Positions 43,569 through 52,482 of a stretch of 64,000 nucleotides of DNA are shown piece after piece. The translations under genes and the position numbers were made by a program. The stretch is from CAZAPG01 sp964486935. GTDB lineage: Bacteria > Chloroflexota > Anaerolineae > 4572-78 > J111. The DNA is taken from NCBI GenBank assembly GCA_964486935.1, contig CAZAPG010000011.1, positions 1-64,000 on the forward strand, read 5' to 3'. Position 1 is the stretch's first letter. Each line of letters begins with the position of its first letter. The notes under the pieces were generated by a model, which saw nothing but the letters and a program-made list of their open reading frames with translations, had not been told where the DNA came from and did no database searches.

Positions 43569-44809
43569 GAGCTGTAAACGGGATGTTTTTTGAGCAAAAT
43601 GCGAATCATTGGGCCGCTCAACATAGATGTTACCAGGGCCATGATAACCAGGGCCACAAACAGGCGTTGGTCAATTAGACCGTATTCCAGGGCCACCGAT
43701 GCCAAAATAATTTCCATAGCGCCACGGGCGTTTAGCCCAAACCCCACCGCCAGCGATTCTTTGGGCGACATGCCGCTTAACCAGGCTCCGCCGCTGGCCC
43801 CCACCACTTTGCCAACGGTGGCAACAATAATGACCACCAAAATCAGCGTGATATCAAAATTGGCCGCAAAATCTGCCCCAAGCCCAATAGAAACAAAGTA
43901 GATGGGAGCCAAAAAGCCAAAGGCAATTTGCTCGATGGCTTTGTAAACCTGGTGCGGCTGGGCAACGTGTTGTTGCATGCCTACCCCCACCAGAAACGCG
44001 CCAAAAAATGCGTGAATGCCAATGGCTTCGGCGATGGCAGCCGCAATCAACACAAAGATGGCCACTATCGCGATAAATCCGTTGGGCCAGGTCAGGTGAG
44101 ATTGTATCCATATAAGGCCGCGCCGGCCAAACCAGCGGCCAATAATCAGGATAACCGCCAAAAAAATTGTCACCAGGGCCAGCGTTAGCCATAAACCGGC
44201 AGTTGCCGGTTGGTCGGGAGACAAATTACTTAGAATAACCGCAAACAGCGACCAGCCGATTAAATCGTTGAGGGTGGCGGCGGCTATGATAATCAGTCCC
44301 AACTCCTGTTTTAGCAGGCCCAGGTCGCTCAAGGTTCTGGCAATTACGGGCAGCGCCGAAATGGAGAGAGCCGCGCCGATGAAGAGTCCAAATAAGACCG
44401 GCTGCTCCACAGCTTGAAGGCCCCACAGGTTGGGCCAAAGCAGCACCGCGCCAAAACCTGCCCCAAAGGGTGCCGCAATGCCTAAAATACTGGTCAGGGT
44501 TGTGCTCCAGGCCCGCGCTTGCAAATGATTTAGATTGACCTCCAGGCCGGCGACAAACATAAAGAACAACATCCCCAGCTTAATTACCGAGTCTCTGGCT
44601 AAAGCCAGCGTCTCGGAGGGGGGAAAGAGCCAGGCATACCAGCCGGGGGCCAGCAGCCCGAAAATGGTGGGGCCAAGCAACAGGCCGCCAATCAATTCTC
44701 CCAAAACAACCGGCTGGCGCAGCCGGTGCATCAACTGGCCAAATATCAGGGCACAGGCAAGCATTATGGATAGCTGTAGAAAAAATAGAATTAATTCGTG
44801 ATGGGCCAT
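43565..44809 (-). CDS. CPA2-family cation:proton antiporter
   Basis: A 414-residue KefB/NapA-type antiporter with about 12 membrane spans and no C-terminal TrkA regulatory domain. Family motifs are the N-terminal RQPVVLGELIGGLLLGPTIFG near residues 31-51 and TLNDLIGW near residue 178, whose Asp is probably ion-binding. Others are AFFGAFLVGVGM near 270 and NARGAMEIILA near 367. It exchanges Na+ or K+ for protons at the cytoplasmic membrane. The link with the overlapping glycosyltransferase gene is translational rather than functional as far as can be seen. Confidence 0.93.
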   Translation of the reverse strand: MAHHELILFFLQLSIMLACALIFGQLMHRLRQPVVLGELIGGLLLGPTIFGLLAPGWYAWLFPPSETLALARDSVIKLGMLFFMFVAGLEVNLNHLQARAWSTTLTSILGIAAPFGAGFGAVLLWPNLWGLQAVEQPVLFGLFIGAALSISALPVIARTLSDLGLLKQELGLIIIAAATLNDLIGWSLFAVILSNLSPDQPATAGLWLTLALVTIFLAVILIIGRWFGRRGLIWIQSHLTWPNGFIAIVAIFVLIAAAIAEAIGIHAFFGAFLVGVGMQQHVAQPHQVYKAIEQIAFGFLAPIYFVSIGLGADFAANFDITLILVVIIVATVGKVVGASGGAWLSGMSPKESLAVGFGLNARGAMEIILASVALEYGLIDQRLFVALVIMALVTSMLSGPMIRILLKKHPVYSS

Positions 44810-44960
44810 ATAACCTTATATGAAAAACGTTGTTAGTAAGGGATAGTGAGCAAATGCAGCGGATTATACTTGTCCGGGAGACGGTTGGAAAAAATCAAGG
44901 GTAATAAAAAAGGTATAGGCCGGGTTATGCGCGTAGGGGTTGCCGCCGGTGGGGCGAGGG

Positions 44961-47900
44961 TTAACGGCTCTGAATAACGCGGTAGGCTTCCAAATCAACG
45001 CCCACTTTTTTGCGGGTGTAGGCCATATCCAGCGGTTCGGTGGTGAAGGCGCTGCCAATCAGTTCGCGGGTGCGAATGTCAACGTAAATTTCGCTTTCGG
45101 TGCGGCCGTTGATAGCCAGCTTGCTCAATTTGCTCGACAGATTGACGGCGGGTCCGACCATGGTGGCTTCGGGGCCAACGGTGCCGGTTTTTACCTTGCC
45201 GGTGCTAATGCCAATGCCCATGCCGGTTTTGGTAAATTCCTGGCTTTCGCGCTTCCATTCATCGCGTAATATAACGTAAGCCTGGCGCATTTTTAGCGCG
45301 GCCAGTAAAGCCGAGTTAGCGGATGTTACTTTGCTATCCTGGTGGCGGCCCGGAAAATTTCCAAATACGCCCATGACGCTATCGCCCAAACTTTTATCCA
45401 TTGCGCCGCCGGCCTGCACAATAATGGTAGACATCCGCAGCAGGTATTCATCTAAAAAAGCCACCATCAATTCCGGGCCGATGGCGTGGGTTAAAAAGGT
45501 AGAGCCGTGAATATCGCCCATTACTACGGTGACTTCGTTTTGGTGGGTCAGTTCGGCAATGTAGCCGGGGTCGTAGTAGCGATCCAGGTCGATGCGGCGG
45601 CCAATCTGGCGGTCGCGCAGCAACCGCAGGCCAGAAGTTTCGGCCAGGGTGTGGGCAATGGAGGGGTATTTTTCAACCACGCTTTCAAAATCCTCGCGGC
45701 TGATGGCCAGCAGGCGGGTGGGGGTGATGGCCCGGATGGTGGCGGTGCGGGGGATGGCCCGCAGCAGGGCAATCTCGCCAAAAAAATCGCCGGGGCTGAG
45801 CCGGTTGATCACGCCGCTGGGCTGCCGGCCCATATCGGGGGCCAGCACCTCAACTTCGCCGGCTTCGATAACATAAAATTTATCGCCCATTTCGCCCATA
45901 TGGAAGATAATCTGGCCGGCTTTGAAATCTTCTACCTGAATGCGGCCGGCCAGCACTACGCTTTGCTCCAGGGTCATGCGGCTTAAAATGGGGATATTTT
46001 CAAGCACGCGCACCACGCCGGTGGCCAGGGCATTTTCCAGCAGCTTGAGTTGGGTTTGGGCTTCGGAATAGTCGGGCTTGAGCTTGAGCGCGGTTCTAAA
46101 TGACTCGCGGGCGGCGGTGTAGTCTCGCAGAATTTTTTGGGTGTTGCCCAGGTTGTAAAAATGGTGGGCGTTGGCCGGTTCAAGCTGGGTGGTGGCTTTG
46201 AACACGGTCAGGGCTTCGATAAATTTGCCCTGGTTGTGGTAAGTAATGCCAAGCTGGTTGTAGGCGTCTACAAAATCTGAGCGCAGACGAATGGCTTCTT
46301 CCAGATGTTCAATGGCCCGCCCGTACTGTTCAACCTTGCGGTAGAGGGCGCCGAGTTCGTATTCTGCCTCGGCGGAGCCGGGGGCTTCTTCGCTGGCCAG
46401 GGTCAGGTAACTGAGGGCTTCGGGGTAGCGGCCCAACTGGCGGCTGGCCAGCCCGGCGCTAAAGAGCAGGGCAAAGTGCTGGGTCATGGGCAGGGTGCGC
46501 TCAAACAGTTGCACCGCGGCGGCAATATCCTGACCGGAGTTGGCCAGACACTGGGCCGCCAGCCAGATGCGGGCGTAATCGTTATCGGCCCCCAAAATTT
46601 TAGAGAAGAGAGCGGGCTTATCTTTGTTGATGCCGTAGAGCAGCACAATGGTATCTTGCCAGCGGCGGCGGGCTTCGTTGGTGCCCAGGCGCGGCTCAAG
46701 GTCGTAGCCTTTTTCAAGCTGGGCCAGGGCGGCGTAAAATTCCTGGTAGGTGTGGTGGGCAAATTCTACCCAACTCCGGCTTTCGGCGTAGCGAACCAGG
46801 CCGCTGCGCATAATTTCGTGGTGAATGTCCTGAGGAGTGAGTAATTCCAGTTCGACTCGCTCGCTGGGGGTGGCTTGTTTTTGGTAAAGCCTCACTTCAG
46901 CGGCAATTATCTCCAGCCAGCGGTCAAGGGCAAAGGTCCAGGCTTCTTCTTCTTGCATGGCCAGCCCCAGAGCGGCCAAAATTTGTTTACGCAGCCGGAG
47001 CGGCGACTGCGATTTGAAGGGCGTCAGCACTTTTTGCCATTCGGTATCGGTGCGCTCCAGCAGGTTATCGGTAAAAACTTCAAACAGGACACCCCGGTTT
47101 TTGGGTAACTCTTCATCGCTGCGTTTGGCAATTTGGGCCAGCATAAACAGGGCCAGCGGGGTTTGAGCCAAATCTTCCAGTTGGGGGTCGCTGTAAATTT
47201 CCCGGGCTACGTTGCGGCCCTGTTCGGCATGCAGGTAGTTGACCAGAAAGGCTTCGATATCCTCGCCGGAGAGGCGCTGGAGCATGGCCGTGCGGAATCC
47301 TTGCAGGGCGGTGTAATCTTGCGCCCGGCAGGAAAAGACAAAGCGGTGCTGGTTGTACTGTTGAATAAAGCGGTTCAACTCCTGGCGCGTTTCATTTTGG
47401 GCGGGCAACTCGTTGAGGCCATCCATTAAAAAGACAATAGCCTGAATGGGGGTGTCGTCCGGCCCCTGCCCGGACAGCAGGGCGTTAAGGTCGGCCTCGG
47501 TATCGAGTTTGGGAATTTCGTAACCCCGAAAAAGTTCCAGCAGGGTTTGCTCAATGGTTTTGGCGGGGCTAAGGGCGTTGAGCTTGATGAAAACAGGCAA
47601 AACGACGGCCTCTTTGCCGGCGTTCAGGGTGTGCAGGGTTGACTCGGCAATATCGAGCATCATGCGGCGCAGGACGGTGGTTTTGCCGGCGCCGGCCTCA
47701 CCCAAAATAACGGCGCGCCGGTCGTTGGCTACCAGCTCGCGCACGTCGATGGGATTTTCGCGGGCCAGGCTGGAGCCTTCCAGGGCAAAGCGGCGCAGCG
47801 GCGAGACGGTTTCTTGCGGGTCTTGGGTACGGGCTTCTAAACGCCGTTGGGCAATATCGGCCAGCAGTTCTAAAATATCGGGTGATTTTTGTTTTAGCTG

Positions 47901-48881
47901 GCGCAACGAGCCACGGGTGAGCGTAACCAGTTTGGTGGGCCTGGCGGTGCGCACCGTGGCTGTGCGCGGCACCTGTTTGATGAGGGAAATCTCGCCAAAA
48001 AAGTCGCCCTTGCCCAACCGGGAAACGACAATATCATTACCCAGCGCGTCGGGAACCAGCACTTCAACCTCGCCGCTAACAATAATGTGGCAGCTATCGC
48101 CCTGGTCGCCGCGTTTAAAGATGATCTGGTTGGGTTCGAAGGTTTCGGCGTGGGGCAGCAGGGGGGCCAGGCGGCGCAGTTCTTTGTAGGTAAGGGTATG
48201 GCGCGGCGGAAAGGCGCTGATGGTTTCATCGGCGCGGGCGGCTTTGAGGGGTACGTATAGCTCTTTCCAAACGCGATAATCGGGGTCTTCGATAATTCGG
48301 CGCAGGTAGCGGCGGACGGGCGACGCCTCGGCGAGACTGGGGGAGGTCAACCGGGCGCTGTTGCTGGTATCGGCCAGGGGGCCGGTGGAGGGGAAGCTGA
48401 AGAAATAGCCCTTCCAGCTCCAAAAATCGGGGGCGTTACGAGCCAGTTGGGTAACAAAGGCCGAGGTGCCCCAAATAACAACCGGGTAGGCAATCATGGT
48501 CAGCCGGTCTCTGAGAAAATTGATGAGTTTGACAAACTGGTCGCGCTGGTCGGGGGTAAATTTTTCAAGGCCGTAGACAAAGATGGCAATCGACTTGTAT
48601 TTGCCGGTCAATTCCAGATTTTTGAAGCGGGGATGTTCCGTTAGTTCGGTCAGGCTGCGGACCAGGTTGGTATCTTTGCCGCTGACCTCGTAGTTAAACA
48701 GGTAAACGCTGTTGGCCTCCAGGCGGCGGCGAAAATAATCAAACAGCCGGGCGCGCAAGTCAAAGTCGTCGGACTCGGCCACTGCCAGTCCGCCCAGGTT
48801 GCCCATCCGGAGCATGGTTAGTAAGGTTCTAATTTCATCCGGAAAGCGCGAGGTAAATTCATCGGTATCGGGTAGGATCAT
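44961..48881 (-). CDS. cNMP-binding / NACHT / TPR / class III cyclase signalling protein
   Basis: A 1306-residue multidomain protein. ATG 48881 has GGGAA upstream and is preferred over an upstream TTG. An N-terminal ~200-residue domain resembles a P-loop-less AAA-like module (LINFLRDRL, WGTSAFV, APDFWSWKG). A cNMP-binding domain spans ~245-340 (FFGEISLIKQVPRTATVR). A NACHT NTPase follows, with Walker A GEAGAGKT at 394-401 and Walker B AIVFLMDGLNELP near 481-493. TPR repeats span ~820-965. A second cNMP domain spans ~980-1075 (FFGEIALLRAIPRTATIR). The class III cyclase occupies ~1117-1306, with metal Asp1123 and Asp1167. The transition-state Asn1247 is present, but the Arg four residues on is Lys1251. 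It could make and sense the same cyclic nucleotide. Confidence 0.88.
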   Translation of the reverse strand: MILPDTDEFTSRFPDEIRTLLTMLRMGNLGGLAVAESDDFDLRARLFDYFRRRLEANSVYLFNYEVSGKDTNLVRSLTELTEHPRFKNLELTGKYKSIAIFVYGLEKFTPDQRDQFVKLINFLRDRLTMIAYPVVIWGTSAFVTQLARNAPDFWSWKGYFFSFPSTGPLADTSNSARLTSPSLAEASPVRRYLRRIIEDPDYRVWKELYVPLKAARADETISAFPPRHTLTYKELRRLAPLLPHAETFEPNQIIFKRGDQGDSCHIIVSGEVEVLVPDALGNDIVVSRLGKGDFFGEISLIKQVPRTATVRTARPTKLVTLTRGSLRQLKQKSPDILELLADIAQRRLEARTQDPQETVSPLRRFALEGSSLARENPIDVRELVANDRRAVILGEAGAGKTTVLRRMMLDIAESTLHTLNAGKEAVVLPVFIKLNALSPAKTIEQTLLELFRGYEIPKLDTEADLNALLSGQGPDDTPIQAIVFLMDGLNELPAQNETRQELNRFIQQYNQHRFVFSCRAQDYTALQGFRTAMLQRLSGEDIEAFLVNYLHAEQGRNVAREIYSDPQLEDLAQTPLALFMLAQIAKRSDEELPKNRGVLFEVFTDNLLERTDTEWQKVLTPFKSQSPLRLRKQILAALGLAMQEEEAWTFALDRWLEIIAAEVRLYQKQATPSERVELELLTPQDIHHEIMRSGLVRYAESRSWVEFAHHTYQEFYAALAQLEKGYDLEPRLGTNEARRRWQDTIVLLYGINKDKPALFSKILGADNDYARIWLAAQCLANSGQDIAAAVQLFERTLPMTQHFALLFSAGLASRQLGRYPEALSYLTLASEEAPGSAEAEYELGALYRKVEQYGRAIEHLEEAIRLRSDFVDAYNQLGITYHNQGKFIEALTVFKATTQLEPANAHHFYNLGNTQKILRDYTAARESFRTALKLKPDYSEAQTQLKLLENALATGVVRVLENIPILSRMTLEQSVVLAGRIQVEDFKAGQIIFHMGEMGDKFYVIEAGEVEVLAPDMGRQPSGVINRLSPGDFFGEIALLRAIPRTATIRAITPTRLLAISREDFESVVEKYPSIAHTLAETSGLRLLRDRQIGRRIDLDRYYDPGYIAELTHQNEVTVVMGDIHGSTFLTHAIGPELMVAFLDEYLLRMSTIIVQAGGAMDKSLGDSVMGVFGNFPGRHQDSKVTSANSALLAALKMRQAYVILRDEWKRESQEFTKTGMGIGISTGKVKTGTVGPEATMVGPAVNLSSKLSKLAINGRTESEIYVDIRTRELIGSAFTTEPLDMAYTRKKVGVDLEAYRVIQSR

Positions 48882-49077
48882 GTCGGTTCCCAATCAATTA
48901 ATGGGCCTGTATGGGTAGCGAACAGGGAGAGCGATAGTTTTTCTAATGGAAAACAGCCAGCTTTAATTGATTATGAAAAATTATAACATCCGTTGATTAA
49001 GATGTAAAGCAAGTTTTGGGCGTTCAATGCTCCGGTTGCCTGACCGGATAACCACCTTAAAAAACTTAAAAAGGGTA

Positions 49078-49106
49078 TTGACAAGACAGGTTGGTTATGC
49101 TATTCT
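49078..49106 (+). promoter_or_regulatory. promoter of tRNA-Lys
   Basis: A perfect TTGACA at 49078-49083, a 17-bp spacer and TATTCT at 49101-49106 place the transcript start within a few bases of the mature tRNA 5' end at 49115. Confidence 0.6.
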
Positions 49107-49114
49107 CTCCCCTT

Positions 49115-49187
49115 GAGCCGTTAGCTCAGCCGGTAGAGCAACTGCCTTTTAAGCAGTGGGTCGTGGGTTCGAGTCCCACACGGCTCA
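49115..49187 (+). tRNA. tRNA-Lys (anticodon UUU)
   Basis: A 73-nt cloverleaf. The acceptor stem is GAGCCGT/ACGGCTC with discriminator A, and the D arm is GCTC...GAGC. The anticodon stem ACTGC/GCAGT holds loop CTTTTAA, whose central TTT is the Lys anticodon. The variable loop has 5 nt, and the T arm is GTGGG-TTCGAGT-CCCAC. The CCA end is not encoded. The gene is followed 41 bp later by a short protein gene, possibly co-transcribed. Confidence 0.97.
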
Positions 49188-49228
49188 ATTTTTTATGCAA
49201 ATTTTTAGTAACTGTAGGAAAGAAAGCT

Positions 49229-49573
49229 ATGTACTCTCGATGCGAAATTTTGTTTCCCCATTCGCGGGTTAGTGGTTTGAAGCGATTAAAAGGCGAAGAT
49301 TGGCGAAAGTTAACCGAACGCATTGCAGCGCTGCCCGAAACCCACGAAGACGCGCTGGCTTTTTCTCATATGATGATTAAACTGTGCGATTGCCTAAACT
49401 GCGACCTGGGCAGCTATAAAGCCGCTCTGGGCTGCGCCGCCTGCTCGCAGCGTACCATCAACGCCTTGCGAGACACCGATAAGCAGTTGCTCAAACGGTT
49501 TGAAAAATCTCAAAAAGAAGTTGCCCTGTATCTGGATAAAATTGGCGCAGACCAAAAGAAACAGGCCGCTTAA
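49229..49573 (+). CDS. conserved hypothetical Cys-containing protein, 114 aa
   Basis: A 114-residue protein starting at ATG 49229 after AGGAAAG. It has a conserved-looking WRKLTERIAALPETHEDALAF segment near residues 25-45. A cysteine cluster follows (LCDCLNCDLGSYKAALGCAACS, residues 52-73), with five Cys that could bind a metal. The C-terminus is helical and charged. It lies between tRNA-Lys and a strong terminator. Similar short proteins are, from memory, common in Chloroflexota. The function is unknown. Confidence 0.75.
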   Translation: MYSRCEILFPHSRVSGLKRLKGEDWRKLTERIAALPETHEDALAFSHMMIKLCDCLNCDLGSYKAALGCAACSQRTINALRDTDKQLLKRFEKSQKEVALYLDKIGADQKKQAA

Positions 49574-49591
49574 TTTAGCAAGCCAACGCAC

Positions 49592-49628
49592 AAGCGGGCA
49601 GCCCAAACAAGGGCTGTCCGCTTTTTTA
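49592..49628 (+). terminator. strong intrinsic terminator
   Basis: A 12-bp stem with a single wobble, AGCGGGCAGCCC (49593-49604) with GGGCTGTCCGCT (49611-49622), is followed by a run of six T. It ends the tRNA-Lys/114-aa transcript. Confidence 0.85.
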
Positions 49629-49679
49629 TTTGGCCGGTTGTGGTATGATTGAACTCAACCTATGCAAAAGGAGTCGCAG

Positions 49680-50696
49680 ATGAACCATATCGACATCTTA
49701 AAGCGAGCCTTTCAGATAAGCTGGCGTTACCGCGCCTTGTGGATATTTGGCTTTTTGCTGGCCCTGTGCGGGGGCGGCGGTGGGGGCGGCGGGGGCGGTA
49801 ATTTTAACTTTTCGGGCAGCGGCAGCGACTTTGAGGATTTTAGCGGCGATTTACCCTCCATTCCCAACATTGACCCCAATGTGATTATTGCCATTGTGGT
49901 TGGGGTTTTTTGCCTGATTATTTTGCTCTCAATTTTAAGCGTGGTGGTCCAGGTTGTGACTCGCGCGGCCCTGATTGCCATGGTGCGCCAGATTTCCCAA
50001 ACCCAGGCCGTAACTGTGGCCGAAGGCTGGCGGCTGGGCTGGTCTGTACGGGCCTGGCGACTCTTTTTGGTGGGGCTGGTTATCGGCCTGCCCTGGACCA
50101 TTTTTGCCATTTTTCTGCTGCTGCTTGCCTTCTCGCCGCTGTTGTTGTTGCTGGCCGAAAATACCGCGCTCACAATTATAGCCATTATCATTACCGTTGT
50201 TGCCTTTTTGGGGGTACTATTGCTGTTAATTGTTTTGGGCGCCGGGGTAACTCTGCTGCTAGACCTGGCCCGGCGGCGGGTGGTGCTGGATAACGCCGGA
50301 GTCATTGCCAGCGTTGGCGATACCTTTGGCCTGATCAAGCGCCGCCTGAAAGATGTGATAATTATCTGGCTGCTGATGTTTGGCGTAGGTTTTGCCTGGA
50401 CCTTTGTCGCCTTGATTGTGGTGCTGCCGGTCTCGCTGATTGCGGCAGCAATTGCGGGCGGTATCCCGGCCCTGCTGGTCTACTTTATTTCTGAGTCGGT
50501 TATTGGCGCGGCCATTGCCGGCGGGCCGCTGGCCCTGTTGGTAATTATTCTGGTCTCCAGCGTGGCCGGCGGTTTTTATCTCATCTTTCGCTCAACCGTA
50601 TGGACACTCACCTACCTTGAAATTCAGGAGCAGGGCGACGCGCTGGCCGCTGCAGAAACTTCCGCGCCGGCAGCCGGCCAGCCAACCGAGTTATGA
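49680..50696 (+). CDS. polytopic membrane protein with poly-Gly loop
   Basis: A 338-residue membrane protein starting at ATG 49680, six bases after AAGGAG. After MNHIDILKRAFQISWRYRALWIFGF comes a first membrane span, then ten consecutive Gly residues (near 31-40) and an acidic Ser/Gly/Asp loop. Five to six more spans follow. The N-terminal pattern (a helical repeat beginning ALKRAF...WR) is frequent in bacterial membrane proteins related to the glycerophosphodiester-phosphodiesterase membrane domain, but the assignment is loose. The stop overlaps the mevalonate kinase start by 4 bp (ATGA). Confidence 0.75.
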   Translation: MNHIDILKRAFQISWRYRALWIFGFLLALCGGGGGGGGGGNFNFSGSGSDFEDFSGDLPSIPNIDPNVIIAIVVGVFCLIILLSILSVVVQVVTRAALIAMVRQISQTQAVTVAEGWRLGWSVRAWRLFLVGLVIGLPWTIFAIFLLLLAFSPLLLLLAENTALTIIAIIITVVAFLGVLLLLIVLGAGVTLLLDLARRRVVLDNAGVIASVGDTFGLIKRRLKDVIIIWLLMFGVGFAWTFVALIVVLPVSLIAAAIAGGIPALLVYFISESVIGAAIAGGPLALLVIILVSSVAGGFYLIFRSTVWTLTYLEIQEQGDALAAAETSAPAAGQPTEL

Positions 50697-51634
50697 ACAA
50701 GGCAACGGCTACCGCTCCCGGTAAAATAATTTTGTTTGGCGAACACGCGGTGGTGTATGGGCGTCCGGCCATTGCTGTGCCTGTTGCCAGAGTGCAGGCC
50801 AGCGCCACCCTGCAACCGGCCACAACCGGCTTCAGAATTATTGCCCCCGATTTGGGCCGCGATTATCTGCTGGCCCAAGCCGGGCCGGATGACCCGCTGG
50901 CCGTGACCGTGCAAATTACGCTGGCCCGCTTAAACATTCCAACCCCCCCGGCGGCCACCCTGCGCGTCAGTTCGACTATTCCGCTGGGGCGCGGCCTGGG
51001 CAGCGGCGCGGCCATCTCTACCGCCATTGTGCGGGCGCTGGCCCGCTACCTTGAACGCCCCCTGGCTTCTGCCGAAGTGTCGGCCCTGGTGTATGAGGCA
51101 GAAAAATTGTACCACGGCACGCCCTCTGGCATTGATAACACGGTGGTGGCCTTTGAGCAACCCGTTTTTTTTGTTAAAGGCGAACCGATTCGGCGGATGC
51201 GGGTGGCCCGGCCTTTTACCGTGGTGGTTGGCGATACCGGCGTGGCGGCCTCAACCCGGCAGGTGGTAGGGCAGGTGCGGCAGCGCTGGCAGGTCGAGCC
51301 GGAGCGATACGAGGGTTATTTTGATGAAATTGGGGCCATTGCCAGCCAGGCCAGAGTGATAATTGAGCAAGGCGCGCCGGACACGCTGGCCCTGGGCAAA
51401 CTGATGCGCGAGAATCAGGAGATGTTGCGGGTTATTGGCGTTTCATCGCCCCAACTGGAGCGGTTGATTGAGGCGGCTTTACAGGCCGGCGCTGTGGGGG
51501 CCAAGTTGTCGGGGGCCGGTTGGGGCGGCAATATGATTGCCCTGGTTCCGGCCCAATCGCAAGTAATAGCCAATGTAGCCGAAGCGTTATCGGCTGCCGG
51601 AGCCGCCGGGGTTATAGTTACGGAGGTTCGGTGA
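50693..51634 (+). CDS. mvk: mevalonate kinase
   Basis: A 313-residue GHMP kinase that phosphorylates mevalonate in isoprenoid synthesis. Motif 1 is APGKIILFGEHAVVYGRPAIA near residues 7-27. The phosphate loop is PLGRGLGSGAAIS near residues 98-110. The TPSGIDNT catalytic Asp region is near residue 145, and GAKLSGAGWGGN is near residues 266-277. These are specific for mevalonate kinase rather than galactokinase. No other mevalonate-pathway gene is in the window. Confidence 0.94.
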   Translation: MNKATATAPGKIILFGEHAVVYGRPAIAVPVARVQASATLQPATTGFRIIAPDLGRDYLLAQAGPDDPLAVTVQITLARLNIPTPPAATLRVSSTIPLGRGLGSGAAISTAIVRALARYLERPLASAEVSALVYEAEKLYHGTPSGIDNTVVAFEQPVFFVKGEPIRRMRVARPFTVVVGDTGVAASTRQVVGQVRQRWQVEPERYEGYFDEIGAIASQARVIIEQGAPDTLALGKLMRENQEMLRVIGVSSPQLERLIEAALQAGAVGAKLSGAGWGGNMIALVPAQSQVIANVAEALSAAGAAGVIVTEVR

Positions 51635-51636
51635 AG

Positions 51637-52263
51637 TCAGCTTTTAGCCTGGGCGGCTTCTTCGGCTTCTAAACGCCGTTGCATTGCGTCCAGGGCGGCG
51701 CCGGCTACCAGGCCCAAAATAGAAAGCAGGGTGCTGTCGGCTTCGGTAAAGCCTTCATCGCTGTGTTTGTTAAGCACCTCGATTACGCCTATCAGCTTGT
51801 TGCCGGCAACCATTGGCACGCACACAATCGAGCGGGTATGAAACCCAAACCCCTTGTCAATAACCTGAGAAAAGCGCTGGTCCTGGTGAGGGTTGTTGAC
51901 AATAATCGGCTGGCGGTTGGTAGCTACCCAGCCGGCAATGCCAACATTGCTGCCAATGCGGTAGCCGCGCAACTGGTTGCGAATGTCGCCGTGAACCAGC
52001 ACAAAAGCCAGCTCGTCGGTTTCCTCATCCAGCAGCAGCAAAGAGCCGCCCTCGGCATCAAGAACGTTCATGGCGCTGTAGAGAATCCGGTCCAGCAGGT
52101 CGAACAGATTTTCCTCGGAGACAATTTGCTGGGTGGCCCGCTGAAGCTCCTCCAGGGCGCTAACATACCCCCGGAGAGCGCTATTCTCCTCGCGCAGGGT
52201 TTCATTTTCCTCTTTTAGACGCGCATTCTCATGCTGTAAAAATCGCAAGGTTGAATTGCTCAT
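51637..52263 (-). CDS. GAF-domain protein with N-terminal coiled coil
   Basis: A 208-residue cytoplasmic protein starting MSNSTLRFLQHENARLKEENETL. A leucine-zipper-like coiled coil (residues 8-45) precedes one GAF domain (about 55-195), with typical GSNVGIAGWVATNRQPIIVNNP and SIVCVPMVAGNKLIGVIEVLNK stretches. There is no output domain, so it probably signals by dimerisation or partner binding. It is convergent with the mevalonate kinase gene and divergent from ftsY. Confidence 0.85.
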   Translation of the reverse strand: MSNSTLRFLQHENARLKEENETLREENSALRGYVSALEELQRATQQIVSEENLFDLLDRILYSAMNVLDAEGGSLLLLDEETDELAFVLVHGDIRNQLRGYRIGSNVGIAGWVATNRQPIIVNNPHQDQRFSQVIDKGFGFHTRSIVCVPMVAGNKLIGVIEVLNKHSDEGFTEADSTLLSILGLVAGAALDAMQRRLEAEEAAQAKS

Positions 52264-52482
52264 TGGCTTATCTCGCTGACTGTTGGGGGCGCGCCTGCCC
52301 AAATTCTGGCGCACGCGCTTTAACAATGTTACACTATGAGTATAGTTCAGTTTAGGGCATTATACAAGCATACGCCTTGGTGCAAGGCAATAGCGCGACT
52401 CCTCTGCGGGCCGGTTTTGAATACCATCCTGGGTGTTATATAATTGTGAACAATTATTTATCTACCTGCTTGAGGATTATTT

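Noticed and set aside
49091..49228. N-terminal extension of the 114-aa protein through tRNA-Lys
   Set aside because: The extension would translate the tRNA gene. The ATG at 49229 has its own AGGAAAG site.
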